This document shows positions 23,692 through 32,400 of a DNA stretch of 64,000 bases, in pieces. The translations under genes were made by a program, and so were the position numbers. Position 1 is the stretch's first letter. The number at the start of each line of letters is the position of its first letter. The notes under the pieces were generated by a model. It was given only the letters and a program-made list of their open reading frames with translations. It was not told the DNA's origin and searched no databases. The stretch comes from Diadema setosum (lineage: Eukaryota > Echinodermata > Echinoidea > Diadematoida > Diadematidae), in NCBI RefSeq assembly GCF_964275005.1, contig NC_092705.1:13176385-13240384 (forward strand), given 5' to 3'.

Positions 23692-26600
23692 ATAGACAGA
23701 GAGATAGATGGACAGATTGATAGATAGACAGATAGATTGTTAGATAAATAGACAGACAGACAGATTGATTGAGAGAGAGATAAATAGATAGACAGGGATA
23801 GATAGATAGAAATAGAGATAGATATATTGATGGAGAAAGAGATAGACAGATAGGTAGATAAATAGAAAGAAAGAGAGATGCCTCTCCCCCATACTCTTTT
23901 TACCTTAAAAAAAAAGATGTAGTAGAAAAGCGCAGGTAAGGCTTATTTTTTATTTTATTTTATTTCTTTTATTTTTGCTTGTTAGCTGATGAAAGCTGGA
24001 AGTGGCACCAGAAATATAAACTGATCCTTCCTCCGCTACCTCTTCCTTTTAACAACACAGTGCCACCCATGTATGAGCTGGAATAGCAACCACAGCCACT
24101 TGCAACAGAGAAGCTCAACCAACATATCATATTTCATGCTCAAAGATATTATACTACATGGTCGCTTGTAAAGGAGATGAAATTCATTCCTTGAGTCAGT
24201 ATTGTGATACCTTAACGAGTTTTAGCACAACCTTGTACAAAGACTGTATGGAAGATGTCACAGAGTAAGTGGAAGCATATACCAAAAGTGACACTGGTGC
24301 TAATGTGCTTGAATAACCTACTCTGCTGCAGACCAGTACGTCTTACTGGGCGGTCACTACACCAGCACAATGACCGCCATGGTGGCCTCTGGTTCCTCCT
24401 CGGCGGTGATGGAGGCGGCGAGGGTCATGAGCGAGATGATGTCAGACGGCTGGATGCCTCGCCGCACCGTCATGATTGGACTGTGGGAAGGCTCGGAGTT
24501 TGGCCATTCAGGATCAACAGAATGGGCCGAGGTATTATAGTCTGTAGCCTTATGATTTCATCCGTAGTGGCTCAAATTTGAAGATAAACATTTCTCTTTG
24601 AATCCCGTCAGCAACAAGTTTCTGTACAATGTCAATAACAGAATATGATGGTGGTTATGAAGGGGTTAAACAGGAAATCACCTTTTTTTTCTTATATTCT
24701 TTATAAATAACCTGTGTTGATTGATATTTGTAGTTAAAATGTTATATTGATGATTTATAAATATAACACTAGAAATTCTGTTCAAAATTTATCAATCTAG
24801 ACAATTTCAGTCATGTCACCTTCTAGTTGTTGTAGATTCCAGGTGGAGGATATATCCTTTGAAGAATATTTATTTTTGTGACATTATCCCATTTTAATCA
24901 GGTATGCTATTTACATGAGCAATTTGCTTACAGTGTTTGAAGCTCTTCGCATTGATAATTTGATGCTGGTCAAGATACGACTTGGTTCTGGTATGATCTG
25001 CATTTTTGTCAAGTTCATTTTTTCCCTTTTTATTCCAAGGAAAACCGAATGGTCTTGGCAGATCGGTCGGTGGCATACATCAACCTCGGAGGAGGGATGG
25101 AGGGATCAATGATAGCCACTCAGTCGTCCCCCCTTCTCCAGGGGATGGTCATGGATGCTGCAGAGCAGGTGAGGACCATCATGAGTATGTTAGTCTTCAT
25201 TTAAGGTGACAGGTTCTTGGTATGATGCTGCTGCTGATGATGATGATGATGATGAGGATGATGAGGATGATGATGATGATGAGGAGGAGGATGATAATGA
25301 GGAGGAAGAGGATGATGATGAGTTTTTGAGTTTTTGTTGAAACAATTACAAAAACTAAACCCAGAATGAAAAATGCCTATTATCTTGAGACAAATCTTTG
25401 CACCAATTTATGAATTGTATTTATTTATTTATTTATGTCTTCTTTAAAAAGCAATTAAGGTAGCCACATTCAGTTCCAAGCAAAACTACTATCCCACAGG
25501 GCCTGTGTATTGATACACTATAGTGTTGTTTCAGCAAGAAATATAATTCTTAAAACATATACAAAATGGTGGTGATAAGATATGTTAAAAGTATCAAGAA
25601 TGTATTACATAAAATATTTGACAGAAAATTCTGCAGATTTGATTGCATTTTCCGCAGTAGGATTCTTTGGGGGCTTTAGGGAGCTGGATATTAAACAACA
25701 GGCAGTTTGCATAATATGTACACCAATCATTAGAAATTTAGATATAGGTAGGATGCTTATAAGACAATGAAGATAATATGTTCCATCCTGATTTGTGAGT
25801 CACATGTAATTTTATGATCCTCATGACAGATTGGGCTTGCCTCCATGGTCAACCTCGGTGTGCTGGATGGGTCAGGCGATCACGTCGCTTTCTCTCACAT
25901 GATCGGTGTCCCGTCGGCGCAGATACAGATAGCTGAGAGCAATTTCATCGACAGCCTCGTAAGAATTCAAAAGACTACATCGCTTTGACATCATTGTTAA
26001 GTTCATTACAGTAATCAGAAATTAGGATTTGGAAGGAATTGATGTATAAAATTGAATCCAGTGCTTCTTATAAGGGAAGATTATGTGTGGTAGCATGGTA
26101 CAGTATGTCCAAAAAAAAAATTACAAATGGATTTTCACATCAATATCTTCCAATATGTTTAAACTGTTTAAATGCTATTTCAGGGTCTTAGAATATAACA
26201 TCTTAGCAATATTTTGCAGGAAATCCCATTCAGTTCAATTAAGTGGTCACAGAGAAATGTGGATCACTATAAAATATGTCATGTGTTTGATTCTTCCAAG
26301 TTCAGCACTTGTATGCTCTTGGAACTGCATATGTGTGAACATTATGGACAGAACTTGGAGGGAAGGGATTTCTGACATGCTCTACAAAATTCCTTATTTC
26401 TCTTTGACCACTGAAGCAAATCGGATTGGGTTTTCTGTAAGATGTGGGTAATAAGTTATAGTTTCATACTCTGGATTGATTCACCGTTTTTAAAGTTATC
26501 GTTGAGGGTCCTGATGTATTTTTTTTTAGACATATGTTATTGAGTGCTGCAGTTGTGCATGAAGATATAGAGGGCACTGACTGTGAAAAAAAAAATGGTT

Positions 26601-28777
26601 TATGTTTTGCCTTGCAGACTGTCCCAACTCCGGACGGGGCTAGGATTCAGAGCATGGCATCCACCCAGCTGGGCCTCCATATGGTCCTCTCCCTGGCGGA
26701 CGACGAGGTGTTGGGCCTGGATGCGGGCGTCATGGCGGACACGGTCATGACCTACGTGGACAACCTCGATGCGGTGCTCGGCGACATGATGCCCTCCGAC
26801 ACCATGGGAATGAGTGAGTGGTCTCACTTGCAGATAATTTCTGTGAAATACTACTGATTGCTTATTGTCTGTTGTTGCTATGGTAATTGCATTATCATCA
26901 TCTTCTCTAGCTTAATGTAAGTACTGTGATTCCATGACATTTGCTCCTCTGACAATTGTTCCCATGAAATATCTGCATGTTAACCCTAAAAAGACTGGGC
27001 TATTTTGGTAGCTCGAAAGACTGGGGGGGGGGGGGGGGCCTAAAGGGCCCCCCCCCCCTTAAGATCTCAGCTGTGGATTGCGCGATCGCCGCGGAAATTT
27101 GCACAATGGTAGTGTGCGATGTAATCTACAAGATCGTATATTTAAATTTTCCAAAATAGTCTTCTTTTATTTTATTTTGATTAATTATGCTAATTTATGC
27201 GAGAAATCAGACTCTTTGATCTAAATCAGTAAATAAAGCTCCAAAAGTGCTCATTTTTGGTCTAATTATTCTTTGTGACATTCTTCTCAAACGTACTTGA
27301 AAAAAAATTCGGTATCAAAATTAATTTCTTATTTATTTTATTGTTTTATGAATTTATTATGTATTTCCTTGTTTTTTCGACCTTTTGTTTTTGCTGTTTT
27401 TTTAAACAAAATTTGTGGCAGACACTTTTTGAAGCATAATACTACTAAAACAAATTAATTTTAGCCATTGAGAGTAAAAATAAGCATATTTATATGAACC
27501 ATGTGAAAAAACTCAATTTGCATTGACTTTGTACACAAAATCACATTTTTGAGCCAATTTCGGTCTCGCGTGCATGTACAAAAAGTTATGTAACTTCAGA
27601 ACCGTACCCCCGGGCGTCACAAATTTGGCGTCAAAATGTGCGGGAAACTCGAAAGAAAAAAGTCACGAGAGCATCGCGGAGAGAGCATTGCGTGTTGCAG
27701 AGTAATCGCGCGAAATGTCGAGGGGGGGGGCCTTTTAGGCCCCCCCCCCAGTCTTTTTAGGGTTAAGCCAAACATAAATTCTACCCACAAACATAACCCT
27801 AACCCTAATCCCAATCCTCACATCAAACTAAACCTATCCCCCTGTTACAACCATAACCCTAACCCTAAGTCCTTGAAGAAAGCAGGAGCAAATGTGGTGT
27901 CACCATAACGTACTGTTTACCCCCACATATTTAGCAAGTATGTTTTTTTATGCAAATTGGGACTTCCCAACAATCTTTTGAGTGCTAAAATTTGTAGATA
28001 TGGAGTACAATGACAAACAGAGAAATGTACATGTGCCTGTCGCATTCATGTTGGGAACAGTAATGTAGTAGTATTTTTGCTTGTTAAATTTGTTAATAGC
28101 CGATGACTCATGAAATTCAGAAGAACAAAAACTCAGTGAAATACATGGCAATACAGTATTGTAGGAAAACAGATCCTTCTGGTATATCTACGTTTCATTT
28201 AAATAAAATCAAAAGAAAATCCAGAATACTTTTCTTATTATTTTGATATCGAGTTAGGCTTGTGAAATATTGTAACAAAGCACATCAAAAGTTAGATGGT
28301 TTTATATAATGTTGTAGTTATTCTATACTACATGTCACATTAGTGTAAGACGGAGAGAATTACTTGATTTAAGAACACAAGTTACTCTTTTAGTGAAAAG
28401 TTTTAATCAACATATAATAGAAGGTTATATGTGTTCACTTCTCAGCATGCAATTTGCTTCCTTTGACGAGAAACTTTTGTGAGAAAGTCATCTTTATTGC
28501 CATTATTGTCTTCATCATATTCTCCATCATCATCATCACCATCATCACCTTCATCATCATCATCACCATCATCACCATCATCACCATCATCACCATCATC
28601 ACCATCATCACCATCATCACCTTCATCATCATCATCACCATCATCACCATCATCACCATCATCACCATCACCTTCATCATCATCACTTTCATCATCATCA
28701 TCACCTTCATCATCATCACCTTCATCATCATCATCACCATCATCACCATCATCACCATCACCTTCATCATCATCACT

Positions 28778-28814
<37 letters not shown>

Positions 28815-30047
28815 CCATCATCACCATCATCACCATCATCACCACCATCACCACCATCACCATCATCACCATCATCATCATCACCTTCATCATCATCACT
28901 TTCATCATCATCATCATCATTATTTTCATCTCTTTCTGAATTCCATTTTCCACAGCCATGCTGAGGTCAGCCGCGTCAGATTTCATGTCAGCCGTTCAGG
29001 ACCTTCAGGGCGTAATCGGTTCAGATTCCATCAGCTCCCCTGTTACCATGGCAATGGTGAACAGCCGTCTCATGTACCTGGAGCGCTCTTTCATGGACAC
29101 AGGATCCGATGGAATGGGGTAAGGAGATGGATTGTAGTGAGGGTTAGGGTTTAAAGGTAGGGGATACCTTTTACAGACCTCCCAAAATGCAGCAAAACAT
29201 TAAATATGAACCTCAGGGGACTTGTTTAGGCCACTGCTGAGAAATTTGGAAGTCAACAGTTATCTACAATTTGAATAATGCACAAAACTCAACTACTCAG
29301 TAGTTCTGTGTGTCAGCCACACTTAAGCCTTTTTGTTGCAGTCTTCTGTATTTTTTTTTATCTATAAACACAAATCTAAAAGTATAAGAGCTGATGTAAT
29401 AACATATAGAGTGTGTGGCAAGAATGTATATAGAAATGTTTGTAAGTTTTGATGAACTTTCTTCACAAAATATACCATGATGGACACACATGCAGTGCAT
29501 GGGTCTGCAAAGGTAGCCTAGTAATGTACTGGAATTTACGGTGAGCCCCGAAAAAAATTCAATTCAAAATCTAACGGTCAATAAAAATGTACTAAATGTT
29601 ACCTTCCACTTTCAATACTTTATGGGAGTTTCTAAAATGATACTCTCTTCAACATACCACTGTATTTATACAACTCTTCATTCAAGGCATGCAAATGGGA
29701 TTCCCTACCTTTAACATCTACAAAGAGCTAATGAAGCAGTATATCAGACCAACTTTATACTATATTGAATTAAAAAATCTTGCTTTTTATTCACCCGACA
29801 CTTTGTCCTCAGCATGAAATGCAAAACAAATAAATTGTATGGAAAAGACTTTCAATTTTGTCTCCTCCTTTTGTTTTGCAGAACTGTGCTGTATGGAATG
29901 CACACCACTGAAACTTTTTCCACTGTGTCAAACATGATGAGGAATGGGACGGAGGGCGTTACCATGGAGATGATGCAGGAGACCATTTCCAGGCTACAGT
30001 GCACCATCCAGGGAGCAACCCAGTCCCTGGGGATGACGCTGTCATGA
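8283..30047 (+). CDS. Transferrin receptor / glutamate carboxypeptidase II family protein, catalytically dead (13 coding exons)
   Basis: Exons 8283-8454, 15898-16111, 18581-18959, 19637-19759, 20720-20870, 21678-21848, 23113-23211, 24332-24531, 25040-25168, 25830-25958, 26618-26813, 28956-29118 and 29882-30047 join in frame with GT-AG introns into 763 codons (human GCPII 750, TfR1 760). Order: cytoplasmic tail 1-66, one membrane helix 68-91, a PA (protease-associated) domain with GDLIYINHG and GDPLTPG, a peptidase-like domain with LLGGH (441-445), WEGSEFG (488-494), STEWAE (498-503) and VAYIN (514-518), then a helical dimerisation domain. This is the M28B layout, so a type II plasma-membrane dimer is expected. 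Aligned to GCPII, H377 and E425 remain, but D379 is T447, D387 is A455, the catalytic E424 is S491, D453 is G520, and the H553 motif is absent. Peptidase activity is therefore unlikely; a receptor or scaffold role is inferred. Four N-glycosylation sequons (N146, N378, N393, N730) fit an extracellular position. The ligand is unknown. The sequence is closer to NAALADases than to TfR. Confidence 0.9.
8865..8919 (+). repeat. (AC)n microsatellite
   Basis: About 27 uninterrupted AC units. Confidence 0.95.
10992..11550. mobile_element. Palindromic MITE, about 560-bp family, copy 1
   Basis: Ends AAAGGACAAGTCCACCT (10993) and AGGTGAACTTGTCCTTT (11533-11549) are inverted with one mismatch. Each arm contains the family block GGATTGAGTGAATGC, then a block ending in TGGATGAGACGACTAC; the arms are complementary to each other over most of their length. 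Related to 47813-48373 and 63500-63880. Nested inside the 9413-13389 region, so it arrived later. Confidence 0.7.
12286..12680 (-). repeat. Dispersed repeat of about 400 bp, inverted copy of 26130-26515
   Basis: On the minus strand it matches the + strand at 26130-26515 along most of its length. Both translate to a peptide with YNILA, FCRK, EMW and CSWNCI blocks, although neither copy looks like a real gene. The two copies are in introns 1 and 10 of the same gene, in opposite orientation. Confidence 0.65.
12753..13139 (+). repeat. Tandem duplication, about 212-bp unit, carrying the motif
   Basis: 12753-12930 and 12965-13139 are nearly identical and each includes GTTAACATTG, the TGTCACCTCCGAAAC motif and a TTCTTCCCTGGTGTTGTGG block. 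The duplication raised the motif count in the right arm of the 9413-13389 region. It follows a T-run/G-run junction at 12700-12730. Confidence 0.85.
14413..14811. mobile_element. Palindromic foldback MITE, about 390-bp family, copy 1 (diverged)
   Basis: Left arm GGATGGTATACAGTTTTGGT and right end ATCATACCATCCCTTT are inverted. The centre has the family blocks GATATCTCAGCCATTTC and GATTTTCATCAAG in one arm and their complements in the other. This is the most diverged of five copies. Confidence 0.7.
15898..16111 (+). CDS. Gene 1 coding exon 2: transmembrane helix and stalk
   Basis: Residues 58-128. A hydrophobic run from A68 to Y91 (VLIMGSMACVLIAIAIGFIA) is the signal anchor, followed by a Met- and Glu-rich stalk ending EQIAEYE. 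Acceptor CTGTAG, donor AAAG|GTGAGA. Confidence 0.9.
16265..16960 (+). repeat. Dispersed repeat cluster (TAATGATAATAA-headed) in intron 2
   Basis: Two heads of the form AATAATGATAATAA (16280, 16470) each precede a block ending near CAATGCGCTTTACAAAC or TTTAGCACG, followed by a conserved-looking stretch with TTGTTCCAAAGAATTAATGC. A similar block (TTTATTCCATGAGGAATGG) is at about 33025. I believe this is an interspersed repeat family but cannot name it. Confidence 0.4.
18581..18959 (+). CDS. Gene 1 coding exon 3: start of ectodomain / PA domain
   Basis: Residues 129-255. LVSYPDMSQP, DPEGN and TPYSASG match the LLSYPNKTHP, NEDGN and PPFSAFS blocks of GCPII. An alternative reading starting at the internal ATG 18606 is unnecessary, since the frame is open back to the acceptor TCTCAG. 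One sequon, N146. Confidence 0.9.
19637..19759 (+). CDS. Gene 1 coding exon 4: PA domain
   Basis: Residues 256-296. GDLIYINHGNEEDYATM and SGKIGLARQG align with GDLVYVNYARTEDF and SGKIVIARYG of GCPII. Phase 0 at both ends. Confidence 0.9.
19809..19882 (+). repeat. (GATAAT)n followed by (TTTCAA)n
   Basis: About seven hexamer units of GATAAT run directly into about four units of TTTCAA, 50 bases after exon 4. A short GATAAT run recurs at 20101-20122. Confidence 0.9.
20720..20870 (+). CDS. Gene 1 coding exon 5: PA domain
   Basis: Residues 297-346. LAASHGIMGLLLYPDPND and GDPLTPGCPS correspond to LAGAKGVILYSDPAD and GDPLTPGYPA of GCPII. A Met/Pro/Asp-rich insert (EMPMTSVMTPDMSGMM) replaces the longer loop of the human protein. 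Confidence 0.9.
21678..21848 (+). CDS. Gene 1 coding exon 6
   Basis: Residues 347-403. LPSIPVQPVSMETASMLL aligns with LPSIPVHPIGYYDAQKLL, and WIGGLNVSYHVG with WRGSLKVPYNVG. Two sequons, N378 and N393. Donor ACA|GTAAGA, phase 1. Confidence 0.9.
22584..22970. mobile_element. Palindromic foldback MITE, about 390-bp family, copy 2
   Basis: Starts AAAGGAACAG and ends CATATGATCCCTTT; the centre has the signature AGGTGGGTCCCACCT flanked by GCGATCGTAAT on one side and its relative on the other. The arms are complementary along the whole element. In intron 6. Confidence 0.8.
23113..23211 (+). CDS. Gene 1 coding exon 7
   Basis: Residues 404-436. VHNDIIQKPITDVVATLEGT matches the GCPII strand HSTNEVTRIYNVIGTLRG at the entry to the peptidase-like domain. 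Phase 1 at both ends. Confidence 0.88.
23626..23880 (+). repeat. Degenerate (GATA)n/(GACA)n microsatellite
   Basis: About 250 bp of GATA units interspersed with GACA, GATT and GAGA variants in intron 7. Confidence 0.92.
24332..24531 (+). CDS. Gene 1 coding exon 8: core of the peptidase-like domain
   Basis: Residues 437-503. LLGGHYTSTMTAMVASGSSS aligns with ILGGHRDSWVFGGIDPQSG, and LWEGSEFGHSGSTEWAE with SWDAEEFGLLGSTEWAE. H445 and E492 are kept, while T447, A455 and S491 replace the aspartates and catalytic glutamate. Confidence 0.92.
25040..25168 (+). CDS. Gene 1 coding exon 9
   Basis: Residues 504-546. ADRSVAYINLGGGMEGS aligns with QERGVAYINADSSIEGN; the zinc-ligand aspartate (D453 in GCPII) is G520. 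Confidence 0.9.
25233..25322 (+). repeat. (GAT)n trinucleotide repeat
   Basis: GAT/GAG units, 65 bases after exon 9. Confidence 0.92.
25830..25958 (+). CDS. Gene 1 coding exon 10
   Basis: Residues 547-589. LDGSGDHVAFSHMIGVPSAQ aligns with [20 protein letters not shown] of GCPII. Phase 0 at both ends. Confidence 0.88.
26130..26515 (+). repeat. Dispersed repeat of about 400 bp, inverted copy of 12286-12680
   Basis: Shares with the other copy the blocks GAATATAACATCTTAGCAAT, CACAGAGAAATGTGGATC and GCTCTTGGAACTGCATATG (each with a few changes). Its frame of about 120 codons is not a gene: it is poorly conserved against the other copy and lacks splice context. Confidence 0.65.
26618..26813 (+). 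CDS. Gene 1 coding exon 11: end of peptidase-like domain
   Basis: Residues 590-654. The GCPII segment with YPLYHSVYET (zinc ligand H553) has no counterpart; instead TPDGARIQSMASTQLGLHM leads into helices LADDEVLGLDAGVMADTVM. Donor ATGA|GTGAGT, phase 1. Confidence 0.87.
26980..27766. mobile_element. TTAA-flanked piggyBac-like non-autonomous element
   Basis: TTAACCCTAAAAAGACTG at 26980-26997 is exactly inverted at 27749-27766. TTAA at both edges with CCC as first bases fits the piggyBac superfamily target and termini. Inside each end is a G-run/C-run hairpin (GGGGGCCTAAAGGGCCCCC on the left, GGGGCCTTTTAGGCCCC on the right) and a CpG-rich block (around 27080-27110 and 27650-27720). No transposase frame, so it needs help in trans. 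Confidence 0.75.
27793..27870 (+). repeat. Short telomere-like CCCTAA stretches
   Basis: ATAACCCTAACCCTAA occurs near 27795 and again near 27851, in C/A-rich sequence directly after the TTAA element. Too short to call an interstitial telomere with certainty. Confidence 0.5.
28511..28926 (+). repeat. (ATC)n trinucleotide tract
   Basis: About 415 bp of ATC/ACC/TTC triplets with higher-order units (CATCATCACCATCATCACC). It ends only about 30 bases before the acceptor of exon 12. The long poly-Met/Val, poly-Ile and poly-Ser frames across it are artefacts. Confidence 0.95.
28956..29118 (+). CDS. Gene 1 coding exon 12: dimerisation domain
   Basis: Residues 655-708. VNSRLMYLERSFMDTGSDGM aligns with MNDQLMFLERAFIDPLGLP of GCPII. 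Confidence 0.9.
29882..30047 (+). CDS. Gene 1 coding exon 13: C-terminus
   Basis: Residues 709-763, ending CTIQGATQSLGMTLS then TGA; compare AFTVQAAAETLSEVA at the GCPII end. Sequon N730. Confidence 0.9.
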
Positions 30048-31021
30048 TGACGGCCAAGGAGACAAATCATTTCATGACATTGTTTCCTATTTTAATGCCA
30101 AAAAAAAAAAAGAACTTTATGAAATCGTGACATCTGACATTTTTGTCAACTCACCCACGAGTCTTCCCGCTACACTCCAAGAGGCTTTCATGATGATTTA
30201 CAGGACAACGTCAGTTTTGTCTTCCAGTGCTCATACGAGTTTCATAGAGTATCCCATTTTTATGTCCTCCTTTTATGTTCCAAACAAACATCGAAGGCCA
30301 AATATATGAGATGGATGCCGAGTGCGTGTGACAAAGTACTTTAGCATCAAACATTGTGTGTTTGTGAGAAATGTGATACAAGTTTAGCAGATGTCAAGCT
30401 GGTCATATGACAAAGTCCAGAGCAATATATGCATTCCTCAAAAGTGTCATTCTAGGGCTCGATTGCATTACCGTCTATACAGCTGTGTTTGCATTGTTCA
30501 TGCAAAATTGGTATTGTATTTGTTTGATGTGGCAGTTTCTAAACTGACTTCACCATTCTTCCAAGAGTCTTTAAAATGCAACCATGCAGAGTATCTGCAC
30601 ATATTTTATTTACTTATTTATTTTTCATCTTTTGCTCCTACATTCCATATGACTGTTACTACAATGTATATTGTATTGACTCATGGCTGTGTTTGCAAAG
30701 TGTGTGCCCATGATAAAGATATGATGTTTTAACCTTGGGTCTCCAAGCTTCCACTTGACACCTCCCACTCATACATAAGATATCCCATTGAACAGTCAGG
30801 GAACATTCTTTCCCACTTCTGTACATTGAAACTTGGAATATTATTCATCATAGCAATGGTCTGGTGGCACTTTGACTTGATACCCAGTGTAATATGTTGA
30901 GTCGTGTCATCCACAGTATAGATAATGTGCATTTCATCCTAACACATTACAGTCAAGATGAAGGCATTTACCATTACATAAAGATGTATGCACATGCAAA
31001 TTTTAAAACATATCGGGCCAT

Positions 31022-31082
31022 CTACGGGATATTCCGTAGTTCGTCCGAACGCCGCAGGGGCCATATACGGAATATCCCGTAG
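31022..31082. repeat. Perfect 17-bp inverted repeat
   Basis: CTACGGGATATTCCGTA (31022-31038) and TACGGAATATCCCGTAG (31066-31082), separated by a CpG-rich 27-base loop. The arms are themselves near-palindromic. Both arms are preceded by or overlap GGGCCAT. May be a small MITE or a transcript hairpin just before the candidate polyA signal. Confidence 0.75.
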
Positions 31083-31236
31083 TGAATAAAATGACATATG
31101 AATGACGTCATTCACTTCCGCTGAGTACTATGACTGTACTATGCATTGAACGGCAGCATGTTATATACCATGTTAAAGAGATTTTTTTCCTCTTTCAAAT
31201 GATATATAACTTGTCTATGTTTTTTTGTTGCTTGCT

Positions 31237-31242
31237 AATAAA
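31237..31242 (+). promoter_or_regulatory. Candidate polyadenylation signal of gene 1
   Basis: AATAAA, with a GT-rich stretch (GTTGTCTGTTTGTCGGCGTG, from 31260) in the position of a downstream element. It would give a 3' UTR of about 1.2 kb. Other AATAAA copies (31085, 32321, 34408) are possible. Confidence 0.35.
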
Positions 31243-31570
31243 GAGCGATTGTTTGGAGAGTTGTCTGTTTGTCGGCGTGTGTGCGCGAACGGTGCTGGGC
31301 CTCTTGGGTGTTTGTGTACAGGTGCGTTGGCCCGATATGGGTTAATGGAGTAAGCAATCATAAGATATCATTTTGAATCATGAAAATTTTTACAGACAGA
31401 GAGCATTTTGGAGAAGATTTTTGCCTTTTAATTATCAAGTCCAACATGGAGGGCAAAAAAAAAAAAAAAAAGACACATATTTATACAATATCAAATAACC
31501 AGTGTTCATGCCATTTTATATTCATTGTCTAATGAAGAGAGAGTGTTGTGGCCATTGCTTTAGCTACATG

Positions 31571-31672
31571 CACATATCGTCTGTTGAGAATGAGAAGGGC
31601 GTTAAGTTGTCTCGAACACTATGGGTTTAGTGGCAACTTAACGCCCTTATCATTCTCAACAGACGATATGTG
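31571..31672. ncRNA. Near-perfect long hairpin (39-bp arms, 24-nt loop)
   Basis: Arms 31571-31609 and 31634-31672 pair along 39 bp with a single mismatch; the core is GAGAAGGGCGTTAAGTTG and its complement. Size and shape fit either a pre-miRNA-like stem or a very young hairpin MITE. The low number of mismatches and no visible family member in the window leave both open, so the RNA call is tentative. Confidence 0.35.
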
Positions 31673-32244
31673 AATAATCTGTTGCAAATGGAAAGTGTTG
31701 ACATACTGTATAAAGTTTATGGAAATTTTAAAATATTGAAAGCAACAGTGATAGTAGTTTGAAATGTCAAATTCATAGGGGTGCACCATAAGACTATTGT
31801 ACGAAACACACAGACATCGTTATATCAAAATATTATCCTGTTGTAGAAAGTAAAGTCACTTCCAGTATTGTCAAAAATATGACAATAAGATAAATGTGTA
31901 CATAGATATATTTATGCAATTCATTTGCCAACAATTTAGGAAAGGAACACATTCCTCTAAGAGCTTGTAGTTTCTTCCAAGAAAACAAACATTACTTTTT
32001 ATGTATATACTAGTATGATAATGTATAATATATAATACACTTATGTCACATCATAGGATTTTCTGTTGATGAATTATATTATATCTTGATGTGTATAACT
32101 ATCTTTCTCTCGACCCTGTTCTTTATTTCAATTTTTCGTTGTACAGTGTTGCTCTCCGTTTGCATTTACTGTTTATGTGATCATTGAAAGGCAGCAATAA
32201 TTCAATTCATCATTATTTTGTTTTGCAATGCTTTTGTCAAGTAC

Positions 32245-32400
32245 AGTGCACTCCCATTATAATGAAGTCCTTGGAACCCGCGGTTTTCTTTCATTACCTC
32301 AAAATTTTATTATAGTCGAACAATAAAGTATGTAAAGATATATAGGTGATTTTGGGGACCTGAATTTTGAGTTCGTTAGAACAAGGAGGACACGGCATTA
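32245..32400 (+). mobile_element. Fragment related to the pogo/Tc1-like family of 46987-47524
   Basis: TACAGTGCACTCCCATTATA matches the left end of the 46987 element with few changes, followed by diverged sequence with TTATAGTCGAACAATAAAG. The right end was not found. Confidence 0.45.

Larger units (their letters stand above)
18960..29881 (+). other. Introns 3-12 of gene 1: remaining content
   Basis: Besides the repeats listed separately, these introns are AT-rich and show no additional exon. GCPII has about 25-30 more residues between the blocks of exons 9 and 10; I searched 25169-25829 and found no exon to supply them, so the protein appears truly shorter there. Confidence 0.5.

Noticed and set aside
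25169-25829. A missing gene 1 exon to restore GCPII length between exons 9 and 10
   Set aside because: Exons 9 and 10 already join in phase 0, and no open stretch with acceptor and donor and family similarity is present in this intron.
26083-26451. 122-codon frame in intron 10 of gene 1
   Set aside because: Matches in inverted orientation a repeat copy at 12286-12680; the shared peptide is that of a dispersed repeat with no gene structure.
26977-27159. Frame starting MLTLKRLGYFGSSKDWGGGG
   Set aside because: Encoded by the terminal repeat of the TTAA-flanked element, not by a host gene.
27793-27870. Interstitial telomere or chromosome-fusion scar
   Set aside because: Only two pairs of CCCTAA units in C/A-rich sequence; too little for that claim.
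28435-28986. Very long frames rich in Met/Val, Ile/Thr or Ser/Pro on both strands
   Set aside because: They are translations of the ATC trinucleotide tract in intron 11 of gene 1; all frames stay open because the repeat has no stop words.
30391-30732. 113-codon frame after gene 1
   Set aside because: Lies in the likely 3' UTR of gene 1, shows no conserved motif and lacks splice signals.
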